Of a stretch of 61,784 nt of DNA, positions 1 through 8,154 are shown piece by piece. Source of the stretch: a virus. Numbering within the stretch: the stretch's first letter is position 1; each line of letters begins with the position of its first letter. The notes beneath the pieces were generated by a model. That model was given only the letters and a program-made list of their open reading frames with translations. It was not told the origin of the DNA and made no database searches. A program made the translations under genes and the position numbers. Where the stretch lies: positions 1-61,784 of the IMG/VR virus record IMGVR_UViG_3300029448_000029; one strand, 5' to 3'.

Positions 1-763
1 ATATGCGGATTGAATATACCTTATCATCCGGCATATTTTCGATATCAAATGTGGAGTGATGACGATACTGAAGTTGTCCAGAGTCTTTGAATCGCTGGAC
101 ATCTTCTCGTGTGACTTGCAGGATCTTTGATTGTTCCAGTTGAAAATAACCAGAGTTCAGCCCGTCACGAATCTTGACTTGCTCTAGAATGAAGTCTTTA
201 CCAGTGAACAAGTCGGGAGTCGAGAAGAAAGTTTCCAACCACTCCACTCCAGACGAAACTTCAATCACAGCATACTTCTTGTCGTTCTTAATTGCTGACA
301 AAGCAAAACTATAAAACGAATCACGACGAAAGTGCCGCTTACATCCCTTGAAGAATTGCTCCTCACGATCTGGATCTGACACCAAGTCATAGATGGAGTA
401 GCCGTTATCCTTTTCCGTGTAGTTGATTCGTGTCTTGAACAAGTTGTCGAAGAATTGATCTGCTTCCACACCCATTCGTGATTTGTTCACGATCACATCC
501 CGTGGAATGTCAGAGAGTTCATCATCACGCTCGAAATCACGAACAGGATAACTCTCAAGTTTGTTCCATGCTTCGATGATTTCCTCTTCGTTCTTACCAG
601 TTCGTGGGGGACAACCATAAGCATCCCACGCATCACATATTGTCTTTCGCATTTCGACAACCCATTCACGAAACTGATCCTCGTTCATCTCAAGAAGTTC
701 CTCGAAGCAAACATTCACATCGCTGTTAATCACATAATTATTTCGTTCGTAAAATGGTTTCAT
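1..763 (-). CDS. Hypothetical protein, C-terminus cut by window edge
   Basis: About 254 codons are open from an ATG at 763 to the left edge, so the 3' end is missing. I do not recognise the family. The visible part is soluble-looking and rich in charged and aromatic residues (starts MKPFYERNNY; later FFKGCKRHFRRDSFYSF), with no signal peptide or membrane segment. Its ATG overlaps the stop of the PLP-fold gene upstream (ATGA overlap), which implies translational coupling and possibly a joint function with that enzyme. It is the last visible gene of the gp47-gp46 operon. No function is proposed. Confidence 0.75.
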   Translation of the reverse strand, partial: MKPFYERNNYVINSDVNVCFEELLEMNEDQFREWVVEMRKTICDAWDAYGCPPRTGKNEEEIIEAWNKLESYPVRDFERDDELSDIPRDVIVNKSRMGVEADQFFDNLFKTRINYTEKDNGYSIYDLVSDPDREEQFFKGCKRHFRRDSFYSFALSAIKNDKKYAVIEVSSGVEWLETFFSTPDLFTGKDFILEQVKIRDGLNSGYFQLEQSKILQVTREDVQRFKDSGQLQYRHHSTFDIENMPDDKVYSIRI

Positions 764-1512
764 TTTCCTACATTCCAAATTAACGCACCGGAGGATGCGT
801 GTTCTTTCACAAACTCCCACACCTTCGCATCATAAGTTGGAGCGGAAGGGTATGGGGGTAAAACTTTTGTCGGCTTTGAAAACTCATAAGATGACTTGTA
901 AACTTTCGCTCGTCCGTAATCACCTTTGTGGCCGACCATCACGACATTAAATTTAGCAGATTTCCATGCAGATTGCAACCCTCTAGTCAGAGTTCCGCTC
1001 GATCCCACTGTCCAAACCTCTTCTGGTTCATCCATAGACTCGGCAACTTTTTTGATGCTGGCAAGAACAGTTGGGTGATCAAAGCCGATTGGTAAGAGGG
1101 ATCTTGTTTCGGGATCCTCTGCAACATAATCTCTTGCCCTTTTCTCTGTCACCGATAACATACCGTTTGGAACCCAGTGCATCTCTGCACCATACTCAAT
1201 TGCTCTGGTTTGGTATTCGTGCATGTTCTTTGGATCACGCTTTGCCATAAAGACAACGGCTTTCTTTTTATATCGAGTGCAGACATGAGCGAGCGACATC
1301 TGAGCATAACCCGTTGCGGGTGAACTTCCATACACCCACTCTTTGATTTTAGAGTTACCAATCATATAATCAATGAAACGACACTTAGATCCTGCCACAA
1401 GCAGATCATCACGAACGACATAGAAGCCGTCGTGTTTGTGTATTTCTGGTTGTGGGTATGGATCTTCCCAATCACCAAGAATACTTTCATCAATACCAAA
1501 TAGATCAGGCAT
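760..1512 (-). CDS. PLP-dependent fold-type II enzyme-like protein (ACC deaminase/cysteine desulfhydrase-like)
   Basis: A 250-aa protein resembling a compact tryptophan-synthase-beta (fold-type II) PLP enzyme. RDDLLVAGSKCRFIDYM at residues 34-50 matches the family pattern RED...GGNKTRKLEY, putting the Schiff-base lysine at K43. YGSSPATGYAQMSLAH (61-76) fits the substrate-binding helix, and VGSSGTLTRGL (169-179) fits the Gly-rich phosphate-binding loop. Family members usually have about 330 residues, so this one is trimmed. The ATG at 1512 has an AGAGG Shine-Dalgarno and overlaps the gp46 end by 8 nt; its stop overlaps the next gene. The fold assignment is motif recognition by eye; the substrate is unknown, and a nucleotide- or amino-acid-modifying role is only a guess. 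Confidence 0.6.
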   Translation of the reverse strand: MPDLFGIDESILGDWEDPYPQPEIHKHDGFYVVRDDLLVAGSKCRFIDYMIGNSKIKEWVYGSSPATGYAQMSLAHVCTRYKKKAVVFMAKRDPKNMHEYQTRAIEYGAEMHWVPNGMLSVTEKRARDYVAEDPETRSLLPIGFDHPTVLASIKKVAESMDEPEEVWTVGSSGTLTRGLQSAWKSAKFNVVMVGHKGDYGRAKVYKSSYEFSKPTKVLPPYPSAPTYDAKVWEFVKEHASSGALIWNVGK

Positions 1513-3220
1513 AATCCTCTTTCATCTTACTGAAGTTCTTCTTCTTCTCGAACTGCATCACTCGTTCAAACTTGTCAACAAGTTGATCTGCTTTATGTGA
1601 GATCACGAATATATTTATGTCTTTGTCGAAAAAGCGAATCAGTTTCATGAACTCATCCATGCCAGTTGCATCCAAAGATGAGTCAAACACTTCATCCAAA
1701 ACAAGGATGTTGCAGTTTGCACTGTTCTTCAGTTTAGAAATCTCTCTCCAAGTCAACAGAATTGCCAAGTCGATCCGAAGTTTCTCACCCTCACTAAACG
1801 ATGCGTAAGAAAACTTGTCACGGTGTCTGCTCTTGATTGTTTCGTTGAAATTTTCGTCAAGTTCAAACGATGCAAAGAAGTCCATCGCTTGAAGATACTT
1901 GTTGATGAGAGAGTTGATGAGTGGCAGAAAGTGTTGAATGATTTTTGCTTTCACACCAGAGTCTTTGAGCAACACCGATGCAATCTCATAATTACTCTTG
2001 TCCTCAAGCAAAGCGTCTCGTTGTTCTGCAAGTTTACCACCGTCCTCTCGAATCTTATCGAGTTCATCTCGTGCATCAGACAAAACTGTATCATCGTCTG
2101 TCTTTGTGTAGAACTTGTCGAGTTCCTCCTGATAGATTTTACAAGTAGATTCGTTTTTATCTTTTTGTGATTGCCTTTGTTGAATCTCAGACATCAAACT
2201 TTCATATTCATTCAAGTCTTTGCCACACTTGTCAATCGTATCGAGAACAGGAGTGAAAACATCTGCCATCTTGCGAAGATCGGCATCCAACTGATCAATG
2301 CTTGTCTTTCTGTGGTTCTCATCAATGTCCTGACCACAACGACTGCAACTCGTGTTCTTTTTTAGGAATGCAATGTCCTTATTGATCTGCTTTGCCTTTG
2401 TTTCCATCTCCTTCTTTTCACCCTTTGCATTTTCAAGTTCGGTGATAATGCTTTTGTGATTTGGAAGTTGACTTGTTTTCTCTGCGATGAATCCAGATAA
2501 CTTTATTGAATCATCCTGAAGAGTTTGAATCTTATCTTTGTATTCTGTGATCTTTGTCTCTCGCTCGTCAGCAAACTCTTCTTGTTGTTTCTTAACATTT
2601 GCGATGAATGTTTTTTGATTCTCTGCTTTGTGAATCATCACTTCGATCTCAGATTTTTTCAGTTTCACTTCTTCTTTAGTGGTGGAGAGTTTTGCTTTTA
2701 CCACATCATTCATCATTGAGAAAATTTCAATGTCCAAAATGTTTTCGATCACTGCACGACGATCAGCGGCAGACAACTGCATGAACGGAACGAAAGATGA
2801 GGAACCAAGAATCACAACTTGCGTAAACGTCTTGTAGTTCATGTGTAGAATCTGATCTTCAAGTCTCTTCTGGTAATCTTTGATTGTTGAATCTTGATCG
2901 ACAAGTTCACCATCTTCATACACCTCAAATCGTTTCGGTGCAAGTCCACGAATAATTTTGTATGCTCTACCCTTTGCGGTAAACTCAATCGTAACTTCGC
3001 AGTCCTTTCGGTTCACGGAGTTTACCAACTGCGGAATGTTGATCTTCCGAAACGGCTTGCCATACAGTGCGAACGTGATGGTATCAAGAAGAGCAAATGA
3101 CTTTCCCTGTCCGTTGATACCCGACACCAAATTCATGCGTCTCTTTGTGAGATCAATAACCGTTGGTGTGTTTCCAAATGAGCCAAAGTTTTTGAATGAT
3201 ATAGATTTCAGATTTATCAC
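1505..3220 (-). CDS. 46: gp46 recombination endonuclease subunit (Rad50/SbcC-like ATPase)
   Basis: A 571-aa SMC-type ATPase, the T4 gp46 equivalent, which with gp47 resects DNA ends for recombination-dependent replication and degrades host DNA. Visible motifs: Walker A GINGQGKS (34-41), a central charged coiled coil with a zinc hook CSRC near residue 292, ABC signature FSEGEKLRIDLA (about 475), Walker B NILVLDEVFD (about 507) and an H-loop VISHK. T4 gp46 is of similar size. The start is GTG at 3220, overlapping the gp47 stop (GTGA) with GGAA just upstream, indicating coupled translation of the two subunits. Confidence 0.95.
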   Translation of the reverse strand: MINLKSISFKNFGSFGNTPTVIDLTKRRMNLVSGINGQGKSFALLDTITFALYGKPFRKINIPQLVNSVNRKDCEVTIEFTAKGRAYKIIRGLAPKRFEVYEDGELVDQDSTIKDYQKRLEDQILHMNYKTFTQVVILGSSSFVPFMQLSAADRRAVIENILDIEIFSMMNDVVKAKLSTTKEEVKLKKSEIEVMIHKAENQKTFIANVKKQQEEFADERETKITEYKDKIQTLQDDSIKLSGFIAEKTSQLPNHKSIITELENAKGEKKEMETKAKQINKDIAFLKKNTSCSRCGQDIDENHRKTSIDQLDADLRKMADVFTPVLDTIDKCGKDLNEYESLMSEIQQRQSQKDKNESTCKIYQEELDKFYTKTDDDTVLSDARDELDKIREDGGKLAEQRDALLEDKSNYEIASVLLKDSGVKAKIIQHFLPLINSLINKYLQAMDFFASFELDENFNETIKSRHRDKFSYASFSEGEKLRIDLAILLTWREISKLKNSANCNILVLDEVFDSSLDATGMDEFMKLIRFFDKDINIFVISHKADQLVDKFERVMQFEKKKNFSKMKEDYA

Positions 3221-4251
3221 TTATTCCAACTCTCCACATAAATGTCACGAATCAGTGACTTCAGTTTATCTTTATTATCAATCGTTTCGATCTTGTCGAT
3301 CTCGTCCATCAATAGTGTAAGTGTGTCTTTCTTGAAATCAACTTTTTCTTCATCAACTTCAATCACTGTTTCATCATCAACAATCGTCACGCTTTCGGGA
3401 TTCTCACGATAGAGACAATCCATGAATCGCTCATACTTGATGACATCTTTCTTTCCCTTCACGATCACACGAACATAGCAACCAGCATACTTAGAGCAAT
3501 CAAACTCATCGAAATCATCGTCATATTCTACAACAAAAAATTTATTTTTAGGATTGACAATAAATTCTACTTGACTACTGTCTGTATTGTAGACCCAGAA
3601 GCCTTTAGAAGAACCTAAATCGTTAAAGGTTAATTGATATTGAGTCCCTAAGTAATTAACATTTCCTTGAGTAGAATGTTGATGAAAATGACCGCTTAAG
3701 ACCTTATCAAACTTCTTAAACAAAGACGATTCAAGACCACCACGAAACGGAACACCGGGAATAACATAATGACCGTTGAGTTCCAAATGACCGAGCAAAA
3801 CATTTGCGTCGTTGTTTTCAACATATGAAAGAAAAGAATCCTTGTTCTCAGGAGAAAGCCAAGGTAAAAACATGAAAGATGTTCCATCAAAGTTCATAAC
3901 TTTTGGCTTCTCATGAATGTCAATGTTGTCATAGTGACCGATCAACTCACGAACAGAGTTTACAAGATTGGTGTTCTTAAAATAGCAATCGTGATTGCCG
4001 GGGATGACATGAAGATTGACACCCAACTCCTCAAAGCGTTTGAAGAATCGAGTGCGAACCGTGTGTAGTGTGTTCATGTTGATAAACTTACGACGATCAA
4101 ACACATCCCCAAGGTGAAAAACTGTTTTGATATCATGCTCAATCAAGTATGGAAAAAATTGTTCATCAAAGAACTGAAACATATAATCAAGAAATCCTTG
4201 ATGATCGTTTCTGACACCGAAGTGGGTGTCGTTAATGATTGCTATTTTCAT
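3217..4251 (-). CDS. 47: gp47 recombination endonuclease subunit (Mre11/SbcD-like)
   Basis: A 344-aa metallophosphoesterase nuclease, partner of gp46. The five calcineurin-type motifs are visible: NDTHFG (7-12), HLGDVFDRR (46-54), PGNHD (84-88), LLGHLE (about 153) and LSGHFHQHS (about 185), supplying the Asp/His/Asn metal ligands of the Mre11 family. Length matches T4 gp47 (339 aa). It starts at ATG 4251, immediately after the stop of the glycosyltransferase gene, and runs into gp46 with a 4-nt overlap, as in other T4-like phages. Confidence 0.95.
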   Translation of the reverse strand: MKIAIINDTHFGVRNDHQGFLDYMFQFFDEQFFPYLIEHDIKTVFHLGDVFDRRKFINMNTLHTVRTRFFKRFEELGVNLHVIPGNHDCYFKNTNLVNSVRELIGHYDNIDIHEKPKVMNFDGTSFMFLPWLSPENKDSFLSYVENNDANVLLGHLELNGHYVIPGVPFRGGLESSLFKKFDKVLSGHFHQHSTQGNVNYLGTQYQLTFNDLGSSKGFWVYNTDSSQVEFIVNPKNKFFVVEYDDDFDEFDCSKYAGCYVRVIVKGKKDVIKYERFMDCLYRENPESVTIVDDETVIEVDEEKVDFKKDTLTLLMDEIDKIETIDNKDKLKSLIRDIYVESWNK

Positions 4252-4950
4252 TCAATGTCCTTTTGGTATATGGCTTATTTTTTTGTTGTCATACTTTCGC
4301 TTATTCCACCAAGATCCGGTGCAAAGATGCTTTATTGGGTTATCAACATATTCTACTGAAAATTTTCCAGAATTCAAGACATTTTCCTCTTGCGTTTCTG
4401 GTAGGTCCCCTAGTAACATTGGGCCTGTAAGCCTTAAGACCATAATAAAACATTTATGACTCCATTCATATTTAGTTGGACCACATGTCTTAAGTGTTTG
4501 TCCCATCTCACCATTCCATCTTTCCTCCGCACTTTCAATTAACTTCAACCAGTAATTGTTTTTAGGCTTTGATGCAAGAAAAGCATTCGTGAGTGGGGGA
4601 TGTCCCTCTCGACTATCCCATGATCCATGAATGTTTATTCTATCTTGATCTAAATCTGGGTAAATGTTTTCTGCACAATATATGTCTAGATCAAAATATA
4701 GTCCACCATACAAATACAATATTATCGGTCGTATCATGTCAGACTTCATTATGACATGAGGATACTCGTTCCACGTTTTTAAAAATGATGGAAACTCTTT
4801 TTCCACCAACTCATCCATCATATCGTCATCCCAAAAAACAAACTCAAAGTCTTTGAAGTGTTTTTTCTGCGATGCTAAACAGACATGCCACTCCGTTGGC
4901 CATGTGTTTCTATCTGCTGGACCGACGTTATGAATTATCTTTGGAATCAT
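4252..4950 (-). CDS. Glycosyltransferase, GT32/OCH1-like with DxD motif
   Basis: A 232-aa protein starting MIPKIIHNVGP, typical of the glycosyltransferase sugar-binding DXD family (GT32; OCH1, capsular and toxin glycosyltransferases). KSDMIRPIILYLYGGLYFDL (69-88) contains the conserved K-x-D and GG-x-Y-x-D-x-D elements, with D87 and D89 as the expected metal/nucleotide-sugar ligands. I chose ATG 4950 rather than an upstream in-frame TTG because the family begins at IPKIIHxxG. The gene overlaps the gp55 end by 23 nt and abuts gp47. The acceptor (DNA base, virion protein or host glycan) cannot be told from sequence. It is not a T4 core gene and was probably acquired. Confidence 0.8.
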   Translation of the reverse strand: MIPKIIHNVGPADRNTWPTEWHVCLASQKKHFKDFEFVFWDDDMMDELVEKEFPSFLKTWNEYPHVIMKSDMIRPIILYLYGGLYFDLDIYCAENIYPDLDQDRINIHGSWDSREGHPPLTNAFLASKPKNNYWLKLIESAEERWNGEMGQTLKTCGPTKYEWSHKCFIMVLRLTGPMLLGDLPETQEENVLNSGKFSVEYVDNPIKHLCTGSWWNKRKYDNKKISHIPKGH

Positions 4951-5470
4951 CTTTAACTTTTTTCTTCTTCTTCTTTTTACCCGTTCCAAAGTTTTCTATG
5001 TCGGTATCCGAAAGTTGAAAATAGTCTTTTGATGTCTTATCATTTTGTCCTTTGTCAAAATAGTTTTCTTTAAACCACGATGAAAAGGTTCCGTCGTCAT
5101 TTTCTTCCATGAGTTTATACTTGATGAATGATTGTTTCTTTTCTTTTTCGATTCTTCGAAGAAAAGCGTAATAAATCATTTGAGTAAAGTATGAGAATGG
5201 ATTTTTTGATTTTGCAGGATCGAAGTTATGTGCATACATCAGACAGTTTTCAACACCATCTGAAATCATTTCATCTCTGTATGGATAGTTCATAAAGTTC
5301 GGTCTATTAGAAAGTTTTTCTGAAATCTTTAGAAAACACTCGCCAATATAATTTGTAACGGGTGGTCTTGTATCCCCCGCAGCGTCGGCTTCATTGACTA
5401 ATTTTTTCCATTCAACCATCGCATCAAAAAATACATCATTGTCTATGTAATAGTTTTCTTTTTTACTCAT
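4928..5470 (-). CDS. 55: gp55 RNA polymerase sigma factor for late transcription
   Basis: A 180-aa protein matching the T4 gp55 family, the phage sigma factor that directs host RNA polymerase to TATAAATA late promoters. Sigma-like features are YPYRDEMISDGVENCLMYAH followed by FDPAKSKNPFSYFTQMIYYAFLRRI, equivalent to the region 2.1-2.2 core-binding helices (compare FDP...NPFAYF in sigma-70). The C-terminus ends in a lysine run and acidic tail. ATG 5470 is preferred because GGGTG lies 6 nt upstream; an in-frame ATG at 5482 would add four residues. Candidate late promoters are found in this window (see entries), consistent with this gene. Confidence 0.85.
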   Translation of the reverse strand: MSKKENYYIDNDVFFDAMVEWKKLVNEADAAGDTRPPVTNYIGECFLKISEKLSNRPNFMNYPYRDEMISDGVENCLMYAHNFDPAKSKNPFSYFTQMIYYAFLRRIEKEKKQSFIKYKLMEENDDGTFSSWFKENYFDKGQNDKTSKDYFQLSDTDIENFGTGKKKKKKKVKDDSKDNS

Positions 5471-5500
5471 TGTGTCACCCATTCATTATGTAAATTAATT

Positions 5501-6169
5501 TTATGATTCTTCTTCGTTTTCAGAATCATCCTTTAAGTAATCGAGAGGATTTGGACTCCAATCTGTCCAATTATCTCCGTCTCCATCTGGAGTATATTCA
5601 TCGCTTATCTTTTCAGTTGGAGTGGAGTCGTTTGGATCAAAACTTAGACCTGCAAAGTCCTCTTTATCTAATATTCCAAGTTCAAGCATTTTCTTTAATA
5701 CATCTGCCGGTAATGCGAGAGACATGACCATCATTTCATCTCTTGGATCTTTTGTGTCTGAGTCGTCTTCATCTATATTTTCAAGTTCCTCTTTGATTAT
5801 GTCCTCGATGTCTTTGTCGAGAATTTCTTTGATGTTATCCATACCTGATAGAGGAAATATATCGTGAGTCATTGGAGGACGATCTTGTGATTCTTTTTCT
5901 CTATCATACAACTCTGCCATTTGAATGTTTGGTTGGATGATGGTTACAATAAAATCTCTTGGAATACTCGCATCTATTTCATCACTGTGACCTAACCAGT
6001 CTCGTAACACGGTAAACTCTCTCTGACTTCCTTTTGCATCAAATTGCACGGCACTTCTGATTGCCATCGGCCTTTTCACCTTGAACGCTTTGGGATCCGA
6101 TGATTTTATTTCGCACACGATTTGCTCGCCGCTTCTAAGTTTGAAAATTCTATATGAGTTTGGAATCAT
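5501..6169 (-). CDS. LSm/Hfq-like phage protein
   Basis: A 222-aa protein whose N-terminus (FKLRSGEQIVCEIKSSD, then a second strand set reading FKVKRPMAIRSAV) looks like the Sm1 part of an Sm/LSm fold, a conserved companion gene in many marine T4-like phages. The middle, about residues 105-150, is strongly acidic and helical (DKDIEDIIKEELENIDEDD) and the C-terminus is an acidic, Pro/Asp-rich tail. It has a good ribosome binding site (AGAGGGG) and overlaps the UvsW end by 20 nt. RNA binding is inferred from the fold only; no function is established from the sequence. Confidence 0.6.
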   Translation of the reverse strand: MIPNSYRIFKLRSGEQIVCEIKSSDPKAFKVKRPMAIRSAVQFDAKGSQREFTVLRDWLGHSDEIDASIPRDFIVTIIQPNIQMAELYDREKESQDRPPMTHDIFPLSGMDNIKEILDKDIEDIIKEELENIDEDDSDTKDPRDEMMVMSLALPADVLKKMLELGILDKEDFAGLSFDPNDSTPTEKISDEYTPDGDGDNWTDWSPNPLDYLKDDSENEEES

Positions 6170-7658
6170 CTTTTTTCCCCTCTAGTTTTATTTTTAAAAC
6201 CTTGTAATTGAAGTTTTCATTTTTATAAATCTTCAATCGGGCAAGCAAATGATTATATGTGTGATTTTTATGTGACTTAAATCTCAAATCATCTGCTATA
6301 TCGTAAACAGTCAGTTCATTTTTTTCCTCCGACTTTCTTAGTCCCCTACCGATTGACTGAAGGACTCTAATGACTGACTTTGAAGGTGATGCGAATACTA
6401 TGTTATTTATGTTCTTAATGTTGATACCTGTTGAACATGTTCCATATGACGCGATCAGATTTGTATTTGTCTCTTTTTCCATGAGTTTTCTAATATCCTC
6501 TCTTTGAGAAACATCTGTTCCACCATATATCAAGTGTGTTTTTTTGGCATCGCCAGATATCATATCATATAGTGGCTTGCCATGTTTTTCAACATAATTA
6601 AATAAAATGAGAGTGTTACCTTTCAGATTAGAAACTAATTGTTTAATAAAAATATTTCTATCCGAATTTGTGACAAGGAAATCCATTTCCTCTTGATACT
6701 TCATTTTGTTTGTAATTCTTCGTGAATGCTCTTCGTGTTCTAATGTAAGACATTGTATGTTGATCGAACTCAACAGATTTTTATCCATCAAATCCTTTGT
6801 TGTAATTACCTTTTTTACTCGTCCAAATAACCCCTCGATCACAAGTTTGTGTGTTTGAGTCCCATCCAAAGTTCCCGTGGTTCCCACACGATACTCAGCG
6901 TTCGTTAACTTCGTCAGGAGTCCCGTCAGAGACTTTGCCTTGAAAAGGTGACACTCATCCCCTATCACCGCTTCAAACCCCTCAAAATCGCTCTGAGGGA
7001 GTTTATAAATGCTTTGCCATGTGCTTATGACAACTCGTTTGGTGGTTTTTTTAGATTTACCAGAATATATGGTGTGACAATTTCTTTTTGCGTTCCATGA
7101 TGATAGATTAGAGTAGTCTTCAAAATCACTCATCATTTGCGTTACAAGTCCAGTTGTAGGAACTATGATTAAGATTTTTTTATCATCAGATAGTTTTGAA
7201 AGATAATAACGTAACAAAACATAAATGATAAGAGACTTTCCGGATCCTGTCGGAGAAAGTAAGAGACATCTTCGTTTATTAATAGCATGATGTATTGCGT
7301 CAAATTGATGCTCATGTGGCATAATCTCCTTGTTGCCAATGGATATATTTAAATTTTTCACGAATGAGAACACCTCCTCGGGAGATAATTTTTCAATCTC
7401 TGGTATCTCATACTCAACTGTATAGTTTCTGTCTTTAGCAAATTGTAAAACATAATCAACCAAACCAGAGTAAATTTTTCCGGTGTGAACATTAAAAAGA
7501 CGAATTTGACCGTCCCATATTTTATTTTTGTATGCTGGTGTGTATTGATAATTTGGAACAAAGAATGTGAAATGTTGACTCAACTCTTTCGTCAAGGCTC
7601 TATCACACTTTACTCGGATATGTGCAGAATCAAAATGTTCAATAATAATGTCACTCAT
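6150..7658 (-). CDS. uvsW: UvsW RNA-DNA/DNA helicase
   Basis: A 502-aa superfamily 2 helicase, same length class as T4 UvsW (about 500 aa), which unwinds R-loops and branched DNA and helps switch origin-type to recombination-dependent replication. An N-terminal UvsW-specific domain (HFDSAHIRVKCDRAL, 8-22) precedes Walker A SPTGSGKS (135-142), DECH box (234-237), TGT motif and QSIGRGLRKS (motif VI, about 435). The ATG at 7658 aligns with the start of T4 UvsW but has no Shine-Dalgarno; a CATAAATA late-like element sits 7 nt upstream inside a perfect inverted repeat (7659-7677), suggesting a leaderless or hairpin-regulated start. Confidence 0.93.
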   Translation of the reverse strand: MSDIIIEHFDSAHIRVKCDRALTKELSQHFTFFVPNYQYTPAYKNKIWDGQIRLFNVHTGKIYSGLVDYVLQFAKDRNYTVEYEIPEIEKLSPEEVFSFVKNLNISIGNKEIMPHEHQFDAIHHAINKRRCLLLSPTGSGKSLIIYVLLRYYLSKLSDDKKILIIVPTTGLVTQMMSDFEDYSNLSSWNAKRNCHTIYSGKSKKTTKRVVISTWQSIYKLPQSDFEGFEAVIGDECHLFKAKSLTGLLTKLTNAEYRVGTTGTLDGTQTHKLVIEGLFGRVKKVITTKDLMDKNLLSSINIQCLTLEHEEHSRRITNKMKYQEEMDFLVTNSDRNIFIKQLVSNLKGNTLILFNYVEKHGKPLYDMISGDAKKTHLIYGGTDVSQREDIRKLMEKETNTNLIASYGTCSTGINIKNINNIVFASPSKSVIRVLQSIGRGLRKSEEKNELTVYDIADDLRFKSHKNHTYNHLLARLKIYKNENFNYKVLKIKLEGKKDDSKLI

Positions 7659-7677
7659 ACACCATTATTTATGGTGT
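7659..7677 (-). promoter_or_regulatory. Inverted repeat with late-like -10 directly before the uvsW start
   Basis: Plus-strand ACACCAT-TATTT-ATGGTGT is a perfect 7-bp inverted repeat with a 5-nt loop. Its minus strand contains CATAAATA (7673-7666), one mismatch from the T4 late consensus TATAAATA, and it ends one base before the uvsW ATG. CTC/GAG flanks can extend the stem with a small bulge and would then involve the start codon. No Shine-Dalgarno is present. It could be a promoter giving a leaderless mRNA, an intercistronic hairpin after uvsY, or both. Confidence 0.5.
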
Positions 7678-7682
7678 GAGAA

Positions 7683-8120
7683 TTATCCTGCGAATTCTGT
7701 CATTCGCATCCAGTCAATTGCTGAACGAATATTCCAGTTAAGATTATTGATCGCTCTCATCACACCGTCGAGATAACTAACCTTTTCTTTGATTAGTGCA
7801 ACTTTGTGTTGTAGATGAATAACATCATCGTCTGCGTTAATGAACCGATCAATATCTGTTTTTAAAACCGTGAGATCAAATGCGTCCCACCCAAGTTCTT
7901 CGAGTTCTTCGTGACTCATTTTGCCGGTATAGTAAAGCCATTTTCTGTGACGAAGTTTTGTTAAGTCTGTTTCTAGTTTCGACAATGTAAGTCTGTCGTT
8001 CATTAGAAAATTTAAGTATTTGTTGTGAATCTGTGGAATACGAATAGATTCGGATGCAAGATCCGTTTTGTCTATGCTTAAATCTTTTTTGACTTCTTCT
8101 TTGAGTTTCTCTATGTTCAT
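7683..8120 (-). CDS. uvsY: UvsY recombination mediator
   Basis: A 145-aa helical protein matching the UvsY family (T4 UvsY is 137 aa), which loads the UvsX recombinase onto gp32-coated single-stranded DNA. Family-typical elements are the central YYTGKMSHEELEELGWDAFD and the C-terminal coiled segment LQHKVALIKEKVSYLDGVMR followed by INNLNWNIRSAIDWMRM. Position next to uvsW matches T4 and cyanophages. The ATG has no Shine-Dalgarno; a sigma-70-type promoter with TATAAT 6 nt before the ATG suggests a leaderless message. Confidence 0.88.
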   Translation of the reverse strand: MNIEKLKEEVKKDLSIDKTDLASESIRIPQIHNKYLNFLMNDRLTLSKLETDLTKLRHRKWLYYTGKMSHEELEELGWDAFDLTVLKTDIDRFINADDDVIHLQHKVALIKEKVSYLDGVMRAINNLNWNIRSAIDWMRMTEFAG

Positions 8121-8126
8121 GTAAAA

Positions 8127-8154
8127 ATTATAGCCACATTCTGTGTAAAATCAA
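8127..8154 (-). promoter_or_regulatory. sigma-70-type promoter of uvsY, -10 abutting the start codon
   Basis: On the minus strand TTGATT (8154-8149), a 16-nt spacer and TATAAT (8132-8127), the last preceded by TGTGGC. Only 6 nt separate the -10 from the uvsY ATG at 8120, so the predicted transcription start coincides with the start codon. The promoter lies in the 34-nt gap between the gp3-like gene and uvsY. Confidence 0.6.

Noticed and set aside
4960-4985. A-rich run at the end of gp55 as a possible slippage site
   Set aside because: It encodes a Lys-rich tail; there is no following stem-loop, and a shift would not join a meaningful ORF, since the glycosyltransferase has its own ATG.
4252-4989. 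Longer glycosyltransferase start at 4989
   Set aside because: It begins with TTG and would add a poly-basic leader that is only the frame-shifted image of the gp55 Lys tail; the family starts at MIPKIIH.
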